A stretch of DNA of 64,000 bases from Candidatus Methanogranum gryphiswaldense (GCA_019262145.1 CP076745.1:617093-681092); one strand, 5' to 3'; shown: positions 36,041 to 44,746, counted from the stretch's first letter. Made by a program: numbers and translations. Notes: a model not told the origin generated them from the sequence alone.

Positions 36041-37609
36041 ATGTTCGATGCGGTAAGACTGCGCTTGAACCATATGGAAAGATGGAAGAACAGCACCATC
36101 AAGATAATGGGTGCTGTGGAATTCACTCTCGGAGTGATGCTTCTAATCCCCACAATTGTTGCGTTGATCTATGGCGAGGACGCATCCTATTTTTTTATAC
36201 TCGTACCACCGCTGATGATAGCAGGAAGTCTTCAGTATCTGTTGTTTTCTAAAGACAATAAAATGTCACCTTCTGTCAGCATATTGATGATGACGGTGGC
36301 ATGGTTCATTGCATTTTTTGTCATAGCTGTTCCTTTTTACATATATGGTTTTGCGTGGTATGATGCCATATTTGAATCAGTGAGCGGATTCACTACCACT
36401 GGTTTTTCTATTGTTCCCAACGTGGAAGAATTGCCTAAGAGCATGCTTTTTTGGAGATCATTCTCTCAATGGGTGGGCGGTGTATCTGTAGTTCTAGTGT
36501 TCATGTTTATTTTGCCTATGATGGGGATTGGCGGTCGTGCGTTCATCAATAATGAATTTACAGGCACAGATATGGAGAATTATTCTGTGAGAATGAGAAG
36601 CGTTGCGATGAGTTTCATCTACATTTACATACTGTTCTCGTTGATGGAAGTAATTCTGTTAATGGCTGCAGGTGTCAATTTGTTCGAATCAACCTGCATG
36701 ATGATGTCTTGCTTATCTACAGGAGGGTTCATGGTGAAAGCAGACAGTCTCGCTTCATATTCTTTCACGGTTCAATTAATCGTTGTGATATTCATGTTCC
36801 TTGGTGGAACAAATTTCTATCTGCACTATAGAACTCTGTATAGGCGTGACTACAAAGCCTATGTTAGAAGTCAAGAATTCGTTTGGACATTTTTATGGTT
36901 TGTCATTGCCATATTCTTGGTATTGTTAGCAATAATAATCGATGAGGGCAAAATATCTGGTAATGTAGATGATAATTTCTGGTATGCGACATTTACAGTA
37001 GTCTCGTTCGGGACTGCCACAGGGTATACGATATACGATTATTCTGTTTGGCCTGCTGCAGCATCCTGTCTTTTATTGTTTGTAGGATTCATAGGTGCTA
37101 TGTCTGGATCCACGACAGGAGGTGTGAAAGTCTACAGGATGATCATCTTAAAATCATACATTTCCTACGGATTTTACAAGATGTTACATCCTCATGCAAT
37201 AAGGGATGTTAAGTTAGATGGCCGTACTGTGGACAGCGATGCTCTGATGTCTGCTATTGTGATCACAGTATCTTTTTTGATTGTTGCTGCTGTGGGAACC
37301 ACCTTGATCGCATTGGCCGAACCAGATATCGATATGATGGAGTGTTTGGGACTTTGTATTCCAAGCCTAGGTAATGTTGGAGCGGGATTAGGACAATTTG
37401 GTCCTGCAGGATCCCTTGTAAATCTATCTGTATTCACGAAATTAGTCATGGCTGCAGTGATGTGGATAGGACGTCTCGAAGTATTCATGGTATTGATATT
37501 ATTCACCAGAGCATTCTGGGGTGACATAATTCTCAATACGAATTCTAACAAACATTCGGAGAACAGAAGGCAATTCTTCGACAGTGCATATAGAAGAAAG
37601 AGACAGTGA
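36041..37609 (+). CDS. trkH: Trk potassium transporter subunit TrkH
   Basis: This 522-residue K+ channel-like transporter has four selectivity-filter segments: SGFTTTGFSI, SCLSTGGFMV, SFGTATGYTI and LGNVGAGLGQFGP, plus the hydrophobic helices of the four-fold MPM repeat. The glycine filter residues are intact. It forms the trkA-trkH operon. Its final codons lie in an 18-bp palindrome shared with the convergent TPR gene. Confidence 0.95.
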   Translation: MFDAVRLRLNHMERWKNSTIKIMGAVEFTLGVMLLIPTIVALIYGEDASYFFILVPPLMIAGSLQYLLFSKDNKMSPSVSILMMTVAWFIAFFVIAVPFYIYGFAWYDAIFESVSGFTTTGFSIVPNVEELPKSMLFWRSFSQWVGGVSVVLVFMFILPMMGIGGRAFINNEFTGTDMENYSVRMRSVAMSFIYIYILFSLMEVILLMAAGVNLFESTCMMMSCLSTGGFMVKADSLASYSFTVQLIVVIFMFLGGTNFYLHYRTLYRRDYKAYVRSQEFVWTFLWFVIAIFLVLLAIIIDEGKISGNVDDNFWYATFTVVSFGTATGYTIYDYSVWPAAASCLLLFVGFIGAMSGSTTGGVKVYRMIILKSYISYGFYKMLHPHAIRDVKLDGRTVDSDALMSAIVITVSFLIVAAVGTTLIALAEPDIDMMECLGLCIPSLGNVGAGLGQFGPAGSLVNLSVFTKLVMAAVMWIGRLEVFMVLILFTRAFWGDIILNTNSNKHSENRRQFFDSAYRRKRQ

Positions 37610-37618
37610 TCACTGTCT
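37601..37618. repeat. Perfect palindrome spanning two convergent stop codons
   Basis: AGACAGTGATCACTGTCT is its own reverse complement. Its centre TGATCA is the trkH stop (TGA) abutting the reverse-strand stop of the TPR gene, so both proteins end in Arg-Gln. It could act as a bidirectional terminator hairpin with no intergenic DNA. Confidence 0.7.
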
Positions 37619-38449
37619 GCACATGTCCAATATACGGACGACCGCTTGGTGTCCAGGGGTCTGTTCGTTTATAGCTCCTGCGATTATCTTTGCTTCGTTG
37701 ATTTTTCCCTTTTCAATAAGACAGAACGCTAGGGTTTCCATCGCACCTATGTTTTTGGGGTCGGTCTTGACAGCTTTGGTAGCATATGCACCAGCAGCGG
37801 AGATCTTTCCGTTCATCCACATGAAATACGCTGCTAAGGCATTGGTATTTGCTGAGCTTTTATCATTCTTTAAGATCTCTTTGACAAAAGATTCTGCTTC
37901 TTTCTCGTGTCCCCATCTTAGAAGAACGGAGCAGTGGCATCTCTGGACATAGTAGTCTGACGGAGCTTCATTCAGAAGTCTGATGCTCTCATCGTTGGCG
38001 ATCTTGAATTCTTTCATTGAACAGAGCGCATCGATCATCACTATTTCGTCATCCAAAGTAGGTTCTTGGATCAAATTATACGATTCTACCGATCCAGAGT
38101 AATCACCCAGCCCGTAACGTACAGACATGCGTTCTCTTTGGATATCGTCACATATGGCAAGGTTCTCAAGGATCTTTGCTGCTTCTTTGAAACGTCCGAT
38201 CCCCTTTAGACCTTTGACGATCTCGATCTTCGAAGTCTCATTGGAGGGCAAGTTGTTCATGATGATGTTAACAACCTCATCGACCTTCTCATCTTCTTCT
38301 ACGACCTTTAGAAGTGAGGCACATGTCAAAAGTGTCATCGGATCATCATGGGAATTTGATGCAATAAGCATGATCTGCTGTCCAACTGCGTCCTTGTTGC
38401 CGACACCAATGTTCTTTTGGATCTCCTTGAAGGCCTGGTCCCTGTTCAT
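37610..38449 (-). CDS. TPR-like helical repeat protein
   Basis: This 279-residue soluble alpha-helical protein has degenerate TPR-like units: FKEAAKILENLAICDD, YSGSVESYNLIQEP, EAESFVKEILKNDKSSANTNALAAYFMWMNGKI (read in parts) and AAGAYATKAVKTDPKNIGAMETLAFCLIEKGKI. There is no catalytic motif, signal peptide or membrane segment. It diverges from the AAA-ATPase/DUF4435 pair with a 78-bp gap. A link to that pair is possible but unsupported. Role unknown. Confidence 0.65.
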   Translation of the reverse strand: MNRDQAFKEIQKNIGVGNKDAVGQQIMLIASNSHDDPMTLLTCASLLKVVEEDEKVDEVVNIIMNNLPSNETSKIEIVKGLKGIGRFKEAAKILENLAICDDIQRERMSVRYGLGDYSGSVESYNLIQEPTLDDEIVMIDALCSMKEFKIANDESIRLLNEAPSDYYVQRCHCSVLLRWGHEKEAESFVKEILKNDKSSANTNALAAYFMWMNGKISAAGAYATKAVKTDPKNIGAMETLAFCLIEKGKINEAKIIAGAINEQTPGHQAVVRILDMCRQ

Positions 38450-38527
38450 GATAACGCCTATATGCTCTTCTAAAATAAAGTTTCAGTTGAAAGCTATGTA
38501 TATCTTCACAGCAATCACACATCGCTC

Positions 38528-39562
38528 ATGATGCTCAAATCGATAAAGGTGTACGGATTGTTCGATGAATACGATTACAGCGTTGATTTGAGTGATAACT
38601 ATGTAACATTCGTTCATTCTCAGAATGGATTCGGAAAATCCACGTTGATGAGACTTATATACAATGTGTTGAGCGGTGAGCTTGAAGAAGTTTTTGAAAC
38701 ACCTTTTGATAGATTGGACTTGGTGTTCGATGACGAAACGGTCCTCTTTGTGGAGAACAATAAGGATGATCTCCATATTCAGATACAAAGGAATGAGGTA
38801 GAGGAAGAACTCGCAGCCGAGGACCTAAAGAAGATCTTGAAGGTTACATATATGTCACCAGATAGGATGACCATCTCCAAGGACGGACATCTTGTGCCTG
38901 CATTGGATTATTATCTCGAATGCTTGGCGGTAAAGATGAAGGAAGCAGGAGAACATTGTCAACTGACCGATCAACCAAGAAAGCATAAGTCAGAATTATC
39001 AGACAGTGAACTGGAATTCTGGTGTAAGGACATGAAGGCCAAATTGGAGTTCATAAAGCAGGCTGGATTTGAGCCAGATATGCCACCAAGTTATAGGTTC
39101 CCCCCTTCAAGATTCGAGATCATGGAATATCGTGAGGATTATACTAATTTGGCATATTCTGTGAATGATTATGTGGAAAAATATCATTCGCTTGCAGAAT
39201 CGATAGTCGTATACATGGACATAGTGAACAGTATTTTTGTTAACAAGGTCATTTATGTAAATGAGACAGGGGCCCTCACAGCTAAGATGGACAATGGGAC
39301 CACTCTTCCGATATGCAAGCTCTCTTCCGGAGAGAAACAGATACTCGTCATATTCTATCGTCTTTTATTCGAGACAGATGTAGGGTCGCTTGCGATAATC
39401 GATGAACCGGAGATATCACTTCATATATCATGGCAACAGCAGATCGGAAAGATATTCATGGATGTTGCCAAGCTAAGAACATTGCACATAATAGTGGCGA
39501 CGCATTCGCCACAGATTATTCATGACAATTGGAATCTCGCTGTGGAACTGAAAGTGGAATAA
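38528..39562 (+). CDS. ABC/AAA-type ATPase, AriA-like (PARIS-like pair)
   Basis: This 344-residue SMC/ABC-type ATPase has Walker A HSQNGFGKSTLMRLIY (~30-45), ABC signature LSSGEKQ (265-271), Walker B LAIIDEPE (288-295) and H-loop VATHSPQ (323-329). A ~190-residue helical insert between P-loop and signature replaces a long coiled coil. The next gene overlaps by 1 nt and encodes a DUF4435/TOPRIM-like protein. This arrangement matches AriA-AriB of the PARIS anti-phage system and the wider OLD-like ATPase/TOPRIM group. A TATA-like TATGTATATC (38495-38504) lies ~26 bp before the ATG, so the mRNA may be leaderless. Naming it PARIS needs a profile search. Confidence 0.8.
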   Translation: MMLKSIKVYGLFDEYDYSVDLSDNYVTFVHSQNGFGKSTLMRLIYNVLSGELEEVFETPFDRLDLVFDDETVLFVENNKDDLHIQIQRNEVEEELAAEDLKKILKVTYMSPDRMTISKDGHLVPALDYYLECLAVKMKEAGEHCQLTDQPRKHKSELSDSELEFWCKDMKAKLEFIKQAGFEPDMPPSYRFPPSRFEIMEYREDYTNLAYSVNDYVEKYHSLAESIVVYMDIVNSIFVNKVIYVNETGALTAKMDNGTTLPICKLSSGEKQILVIFYRLLFETDVGSLAIIDEPEISLHISWQQQIGKIFMDVAKLRTLHIIVATHSPQIIHDNWNLAVELKVE

Positions 39563-40419
39563 TGATAGAGAATATGACCGCTTCGGATGTGGCCAATGAG
39601 ATCTCGATGTTGAGGTCCACATTCAAAGGTACTTTTGTTGTAGTTGAGGGCGTGACCGATAGTAGACTCTATGGTAAATTCATAAAGAAAGAAGATGTCA
39701 ATGTCGCCATAGCATATTCCAAGGAAAATGTCAGGCATTCTGTAATGGAGTGTAGGACCAACAGAGGAGATCTTAAGATAATCGGTATAGTGGATCCGGA
39801 TCTCGACCGTTTGAACGGATGGGAATACAGGGCTCCGATATTCACAACCGACCATCGTGACCTGGAAAGTATGATCCTTTGCACTCGAGCTTTGGACGAT
39901 CTTCTAATAGAGTACGCTGACGCCGGACAGTTGAAGAAATTTGAGGATAAATTCGGAGTCGTTAAGGATGTGATCGCAAAAGCTACTGCCCCGATCGGTA
40001 TGCTCATGTTCATATCGCAGCGGGATGGGCTCGGACTATGTTTTAAAGATCTGGATTACAGATATTTCATAAACAAGCGCACTCTTGAGAATGATTACTA
40101 CAAGATGATAGATGAAGTATTTTCCTTGTCAAGGTCTCCAAACATAAATAAAAAAGATGCTTTAGCAAAATTGATCAAGGATATGGATTCATTGGAGGAC
40201 CTATGGCTCGCCGTAAGGGGTCACGATGCGGTCGCAGTGTTAGCTATAGGACTTTCGGACGTATTCGGTTCCTATAATTGCAGTGGGATGAAATGCGGCC
40301 AGATCGGCGGATCGTTGAGATTGGCGTTTTCTTATGATTATTTTGCAGATACTGAATTGTACAAGGATACTTCAGAATGGAGCAAGAAGACACAGAATCC
40401 TCTTTGGCTCAATCGTTGA
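39562..40419 (+). CDS. DUF4435/TOPRIM-like protein, AriB-like
   Basis: This 285-residue protein has a TOPRIM-like core: VVVEGVTDSRLYGKF (~26-40) supplies the conserved Glu and IGIVDPDLDRLNG (~74-86) the DxD. This is the pattern of DUF4435 proteins such as AriB, an effector nuclease released by its ATPase partner in bacterial PARIS. I chose the ATG at 39562 (TAATG overlap with the ATPase) instead of 39529, which lies inside the ATPase gene. The C-terminal half has no recognised domain. It converges on xseB with an 11-bp overlap. Confidence 0.78.
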   Translation: MIENMTASDVANEISMLRSTFKGTFVVVEGVTDSRLYGKFIKKEDVNVAIAYSKENVRHSVMECRTNRGDLKIIGIVDPDLDRLNGWEYRAPIFTTDHRDLESMILCTRALDDLLIEYADAGQLKKFEDKFGVVKDVIAKATAPIGMLMFISQRDGLGLCFKDLDYRYFINKRTLENDYYKMIDEVFSLSRSPNINKKDALAKLIKDMDSLEDLWLAVRGHDAVAVLAIGLSDVFGSYNCSGMKCGQIGGSLRLAFSYDYFADTELYKDTSEWSKKTQNPLWLNR

Positions 40420-40642
40420 GTTCTAAGTTCTCTTTTACAATACCGTTTGCGGTTTCCATTATCTTTTGAACTTTGCGATCGCTGTCCTCGAGTATCTTCT
40501 TACAGTGTTCTCTTAATGCGATGGCCTCTTCGTATGTCTTGAGGCTTTCATCCAGGTCTAATCCGCCATTCTCGAGCTTTTTTACCATGTCTTCCAAGGC
40601 TGTAATGCTCTCTTCGAAACTCATATTCTCAACATTTGTCAT
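40409..40642 (-). CDS. xseB: Exodeoxyribonuclease VII small subunit
   Basis: This 77-residue helical XseB has the family pattern MSFEESITALEDMVKKLENG and LDLDESLKTYEEAIALREHC. It assembles with XseA into the ssDNA exonuclease ExoVII. Its ATG overlaps the end of xseA by 14 nt. ExoVII is mainly bacterial. Confidence 0.9.
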   Translation of the reverse strand: MTNVENMSFEESITALEDMVKKLENGGLDLDESLKTYEEAIALREHCKKILEDSDRKVQKIMETANGIVKENLELND

Positions 40643-41906
40643 TTGGTCTCACTTCTTTAATCTCTGCGTCTATGGATCCATCACGCATACGGACGATTAT
40701 GTTCTTTCCTTTTTTCACCGATCTTGTCGATGTTAGTGCTTTACCGTTCTCATCGGTCACCATGCTGTATCCTCTTCCGAGGACATTGTACGGATCCAGG
40801 GCCTCTAAACGGTTAGTGAGATTCTCCAAGGTCCTGATCCTTGAAGGTATCAGATTCTCAGGAACCTTTTCTAATCTCATCTCAGCAAAGGCATACCTTC
40901 TACGCATCATCTCCACAGTGTTTCTAAGCGCTCCAGCTAATCTTGTGGATATATGATCTAAGCGCATGCTCTTCATGGCTACCATCTCTTCTGCACGTTT
41001 CGGTGAGAGTTTGGAATCGACCTTGTTGAATCTGCTTCTCATTTTTTCTATCTTATAGCTGAGTGCCCGGTTGAGACGTACGGTATCGTTGTTGAGCTGA
41101 TTCATTATCTCGATCTTATCCCTAAGTGCTATTTCGGCAGCAGCGGTCGGAGTGGCAGCGCGTACATCCGCCACAAGGTCGGATAGAGTGAAGTCGGATT
41201 CATGACCGACAGCGGATATGGTAGGTACTTTAGAGGCTGCTATGGCCCTAACAGTCTTTTCTTCATTGAAGGCCCAAAGATCCTCCATCGAACCTCCTCC
41301 CCTTCCGACGATAATAACATCCACGCCGATCCGGTTAAGTAATTCTATACCCGCTGCTATCGACTGTGCGGCCCCTTCTCCTTGTACCTTTGCTGGTGCA
41401 AGAATTATATCGGCAGGGAATCTTCTTCCAGAGGTTGTGATTATATCGTGGATGACAGCTCCGGATTGAGATGTGACCACACCGATGACCTTGGGGTAGA
41501 TAGGAAGTTTTCTCTTTCTTTTTTGTTCGAAAAGTCCTTCGGCCTCCAATTTCCTTTTCAGTTTTTCAAGTTCTGCATAAAGGTTGCCGATCCCTCCGCG
41601 TTTCATGGTCTGGACCATGAATTGATAAGAGCCCCTTTCGACATAGATGTCGACACTTCCGTAAACAGCGACCTCCATGTTGTCAGTAGGTTCGAAATCG
41701 ATCCTTGCCTTTGCGGATTTGAACATAACGCAACGTATCTCGCTGCCGTTGTCCTTCAGAGTAAAATAACAATGGCCCGAGGAATAAAGTTTGAAATTGG
41801 AGATCTCACCTGTAACCCATACATCAGTTACACCGGGCGCATTGGTCATGACGTTCTTTACGCGCGTGTTCAGTTGCGTGACAGTTATGGTCTCTTCCAT
41901 CGACAT
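40629..41906 (-). CDS. xseA: Exodeoxyribonuclease VII large subunit
   Basis: This ~425-residue catalytic subunit has an N-terminal OB fold (VTGEISNFKLYSSGHCYFTL) and catalytic domain motifs VIGVVTSQSGAVIHDIITT, IIVGRGGGSMEDLWAFNEE and ISAVGHESDFTLSDLVAD, then a coiled-coil region and the C-terminal GRGYSMVTDENGKAL. I start at 41906 (MSMEETITV), since family N-termini begin just before the OB fold; a GTG at 41954 would add 16 residues and collide with the divergent thioesterase. It degrades single-stranded DNA ends. Its presence in an archaeon suggests transfer from bacteria. Confidence 0.92.
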   Translation of the reverse strand: MSMEETITVTQLNTRVKNVMTNAPGVTDVWVTGEISNFKLYSSGHCYFTLKDNGSEIRCVMFKSAKARIDFEPTDNMEVAVYGSVDIYVERGSYQFMVQTMKRGGIGNLYAELEKLKRKLEAEGLFEQKRKRKLPIYPKVIGVVTSQSGAVIHDIITTSGRRFPADIILAPAKVQGEGAAQSIAAGIELLNRIGVDVIIVGRGGGSMEDLWAFNEEKTVRAIAASKVPTISAVGHESDFTLSDLVADVRAATPTAAAEIALRDKIEIMNQLNNDTVRLNRALSYKIEKMRSRFNKVDSKLSPKRAEEMVAMKSMRLDHISTRLAGALRNTVEMMRRRYAFAEMRLEKVPENLIPSRIRTLENLTNRLEALDPYNVLGRGYSMVTDENGKALTSTRSVKKGKNIIVRMRDGSIDAEIKEVRPNDKC

Positions 41907-41974
41907 GCCATATGGCGCCCTTCGATTTATCGTTTGGCTAAAATATGAGGTCACGGATACAAGGGGATATGGAC

Positions 41975-42397
41975 ATGAAGACCTTGAAGGAAATTGTCAG
42001 TCCTGAATTGCATGAATATCTTCCACGTATATTGGATATGTGTGAGGCGCCTTATGCAGTTGCGAATGGAATTGAATTAGTAAGTCTTACTCCTGAATGC
42101 ACACGCATGAGGAAATCCATCCACCAGGACGATATGAATAGCATGGGAAGGGTGCATGGTGCCGCATTGTTTGGTTTGATAGATCATACGTTTGCCGTAG
42201 CGGCCAATGTGAAAACAGACGGTACGGGACAATGTTGCAATATAATCTATCATAGGCCGTGTACTGATAATGAGGTCGAGTCTGAGGCTAGACTTATAAA
42301 TGAATCTAAATCATTGCAGATATTTGACGTAAGGGTATACAGTGGCAGTAAACTCAGGGTATCTGCTACATGTACGGGATTTAAGATCAACAGGTGA
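41975..42397 (+). CDS. PaaI-like hotdog thioesterase
   Basis: This ~140-residue single hotdog-fold protein of the PaaI/acyl-CoA thioesterase type contains SMGRVHGAALFGLIDHTFAVA, the family's catalytic G-G-H/D helix region. It probably hydrolyses an acyl- or aryl-CoA; the PaaK-like ligase at 1739 is a possible but distant partner. AAGGGGAT precedes the ATGs at 41969 and 41975. I prefer the second for spacing (8 nt); an ATG at 41945 overlaps the divergent xseA region. Confidence 0.8.
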   Translation: MKTLKEIVSPELHEYLPRILDMCEAPYAVANGIELVSLTPECTRMRKSIHQDDMNSMGRVHGAALFGLIDHTFAVAANVKTDGTGQCCNIIYHRPCTDNEVESEARLINESKSLQIFDVRVYSGSKLRVSATCTGFKINR

Positions 42398-42401
42398 AAG
42401 G

Positions 42402-42881
42402 ATGACCAGATTTTGTCCATATTGTGGAGTTGCAGTTCCTTCAAACTGTATCACGTGTCCGAAATGCTTTAAGAATCTTCCTAGAGAAGACGGTACTGAA
42501 AGTTCGTCGCAGGACGAATTCATTGACGGTAAGATCACCAGAGAAAAAACGGAAGTTCACGACGAAGGTGTGAAGATCATTAAGAAGAATAGGAAATTAA
42601 TGTTGATACTTGCAATAATTCCTGCTTTCTTCGGAGTTTTGGGCTTGGCGCAGATATATCGCGAATACAGGAATCATCTTGGATATTTCTTCTTGATCGT
42701 AGGTTTGATACTTTTCATTCCTTCAGTATTCCTGATAATGGGAGTTTGGACCACAGGATTGTTCATAGGCATCTTCAGAATAGTCGCATATATAATTTTG
42801 ACATTGCTGTATCTATCTGCAGCATTGGCATCTGTCCTTGATGCTGCATTCGGATCAGTATTTAAGATCATAAAATTGTGA
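42402..42881 (+). CDS. Zinc-ribbon membrane protein
   Basis: This 159-residue protein has an N-terminal zinc ribbon (CPYCGVAVPSNCITCPKCF), an acidic/charged linker, then three to four hydrophobic helices (MLILAIIPAFFGVLGLAQIY, YFFLIVGLILFIPSVFLIMG, GLFIGIFRIVAYIILTLLYL). Such zinc-ribbon/TM proteins are common in archaea and of unknown function. The ATG at 42402 follows GGTGAAAGG, 5 nt after the thioesterase stop, so the two are co-transcribed; an earlier codon (42342) lies inside that gene and is unlikely. Confidence 0.72.
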   Translation: MTRFCPYCGVAVPSNCITCPKCFKNLPREDGTESSSQDEFIDGKITREKTEVHDEGVKIIKKNRKLMLILAIIPAFFGVLGLAQIYREYRNHLGYFFLIVGLILFIPSVFLIMGVWTTGLFIGIFRIVAYIILTLLYLSAALASVLDAAFGSVFKIIKL

Positions 42882-42905
42882 AACACATCCACGGATCTGA
42901 GAGAA

Positions 42906-42946
42906 TGGTCGGCATCATCATGATGTTCTTTTTTTGATGCTGACCA
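42906..42946. terminator. Bidirectional hairpin between zinc-ribbon and DEDD-like genes
   Basis: TGGTCGGCATCA (42906-42917) and TGATGCTGACCA (42935-42946) form a 12-bp stem with one G-U pair. The 17-nt loop holds a T-run. It fills the gap between two convergent genes. Confidence 0.7.
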
Positions 42947-42958
42947 ACTTTCGATCCT

Positions 42959-43516
42959 TCAATATTTTCCTTTCTCCCTCATATGGAACATGAGATGGGT
43001 CGACATTTTTGCAAGGTCCTCTGCGCGTCTGTTCCTTCTTACTTTGGCAGGATCGTTCCTCATAATTCTGTGGTATGCTTTGCATATGGTCTCAGCTTCA
43101 TCGGCTGGTTCTTTACATTTGAGGCTGATAGGCATCCTGGATGAGATCGACGGCATTATCGTGGTCTGATAAGTGATGTCCCATGGTGCACAGATCATGT
43201 ACCGTCCGAATTCTTGTCTGATATCGTAACATGTGACGTTATGCCCTTTGATGATCTCGAGGATATCATTGGAGATCTTTTTCTCTGATCCTCCGGAATA
43301 TATGGTCTCAGGCGTCATTCTAAAGTGTTCGGAAAGATAGTCCAATTTCTTTTTTCCCAGATCCTTTGGATCATAGAATACAAGACCGCTGTATACGAGC
43401 TCGTAGTTCATATCATCAAGATCTGCTTTGCAGATAGCAATGTCTATTATTTCGTCATAAGGATAACCATTCGGACCCGTTGTGACTGCCTGAACAACAT
43501 AGACGTCGTCTGTCAT
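42959..43516 (-). CDS. Degenerate DEDD-exonuclease-fold protein
   Basis: This 185-residue protein is a paralogue of the intact DEDDh exonuclease at 53042-53686. YVVQAVTTGPNGYP aligns with YVLDTETTGLLGAP, DIAICKADLD with DIGICLVDLD, NVTCYDIRQEFGRYM with NVTAYNTGYDFNKFL, and NRRAEDLAKMSTHLM with NHRALSDAKMASHIM. In this copy the five catalytic positions (D, E, D, H, D) read Q, V, E, R, L. It is therefore probably a non-catalytic binding or regulatory protein. It converges with the zinc-ribbon gene. Role unknown. Confidence 0.7.
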   Translation of the reverse strand: MTDDVYVVQAVTTGPNGYPYDEIIDIAICKADLDDMNYELVYSGLVFYDPKDLGKKKLDYLSEHFRMTPETIYSGGSEKKISNDILEIIKGHNVTCYDIRQEFGRYMICAPWDITYQTTIMPSISSRMPISLKCKEPADEAETICKAYHRIMRNDPAKVRRNRRAEDLAKMSTHLMFHMREKGKY

Positions 43517-43578
43517 GATTCAAGGTCAATGCAGTGGATGTATAAATGTTTGGGAGAACGAAGGCTCATCTGCAAAAT

Positions 43579-44004
43579 TCATATGTCGAAAAATTCCTTA
43601 ACGCTAGGACGGAAAAGATAGTATATCACAACGATCCCGATAACCATAGTAATTCCAGCGGTCCATTGTTTGATGTCTATGAGGCTTATTATCGATGCAA
43701 GTACCAAAAGTCCGAAGAAGATCAGTGATATGTACCAGATGAATGCCCATCCTTTGAAGAAACCGAATCCTATGAATGCTGTTGCGAATGCTATTACGAA
43801 TACAATTATGCTCATACTGTGCACATACGATATCGCTTCATCGAGGGTCGTTCCACTTGAAAGGACGCCTTGATCGATAAGTTCTTGTGCTATTTGTTTC
43901 GCAATGTCTGGAACAAGACAACCTATGGCCGTGATCAACAATGCTATCGCCACAATAAAGAAAAGTATGCCTATGATGGTGATCAATAATGGTCTCTTGG
44001 CCAT
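43579..44004 (-). CDS. Small integral membrane protein
   Basis: This 141-residue protein has four predicted hydrophobic segments (LLITIIGILFFIVAIALLIT, SIIVFVIAFATAFIGFGFF, FIWYISLIFFGLLVLASIIS, AGITMVIGIVVIYYLF) and a short extracytoplasmic loop after the first. I recognise no family. It lies between the hypothetical gene at 44048 and the degenerate DEDD gene, all on the minus strand with short gaps, so co-transcription is possible. Confidence 0.65.
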   Translation of the reverse strand: MAKRPLLITIIGILFFIVAIALLITAIGCLVPDIAKQIAQELIDQGVLSSGTTLDEAISYVHSMSIIVFVIAFATAFIGFGFFKGWAFIWYISLIFFGLLVLASIISLIDIKQWTAGITMVIGIVVIYYLFRPSVKEFFDI

Positions 44005-44047
44005 AGGAGGGTATTACGGACGTTTGGTATAAGTTTTCCGTTATGAT

Positions 44048-44746
44048 TCATTGTACAATATCGAATCCTACTATCAGTGAGCATAGTTTTGGGTCATATT
44101 CGTCCATGAATCTTTTTTTCAGCATGATGTCTGTTGTCAACGAGGGATAAAAACAAATCGCATTTGATACCCCGTTCATATTTTCCAATGATCTGAATCT
44201 GCGAGGCATCATAACCAATCTGGATTCAGACCTCTGTACGGCTTTGGCATATAGCACGAAATTGTCAGAGAGCCAAATAACATCACTTCTCGCTCTGTAT
44301 TCTGCTTCTTTGCATTTGGGAACATCATTTCCTGTTATATTGCCGTAGTTATCCATCATGATCATGGATATTTCGGTCTGTTCTTCAATGAAACCATCGC
44401 AGAATACACATATCGCGGTATTTCTAACACAGCATTCATCTAACGCACGGTTGTCATATAACATCCCTCCTGCAAGATGGACCTTCATCTCTTCATTGAT
44501 TATATCGCGCATCAATAGATCGTCAAGTTTTCTTACCGAAGTTATCCCCTCAGTCTTCGATAGTAGGGATATCGTATCAAACAGGGAGTTTTTATCTGAT
44601 GTCTTCGAGGCAAATCTTGTGCAGTCATTCAGATCCAGGACGGTGTTGTCCGATGGAAGATCAAATACGCCATTCCAATAGCTATTACCCAAGACATGTC
44701 TTTGGGGTTCATGCATCCCATCCGTTCCGAAATCATGGTGCTTCAT
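44048..44746 (-). CDS. Hypothetical protein
   Basis: This 232-residue soluble protein has no family I recognise. It has six cysteines, including CCVRNTAICVFC, but no regular metal motif, and no signal peptide or membrane helix. It is divergent from the AddB-like gene across 155 bp of AT-rich DNA with TATA-like ATATAAAAATATATTATTCG (44769-44788). Codon use looks like its neighbours. Function unknown. Confidence 0.6.
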   Translation of the reverse strand: MKHHDFGTDGMHEPQRHVLGNSYWNGVFDLPSDNTVLDLNDCTRFASKTSDKNSLFDTISLLSKTEGITSVRKLDDLLMRDIINEEMKVHLAGGMLYDNRALDECCVRNTAICVFCDGFIEEQTEISMIMMDNYGNITGNDVPKCKEAEYRARSDVIWLSDNFVLYAKAVQRSESRLVMMPRRFRSLENMNGVSNAICFYPSLTTDIMLKKRFMDEYDPKLCSLIVGFDIVQ

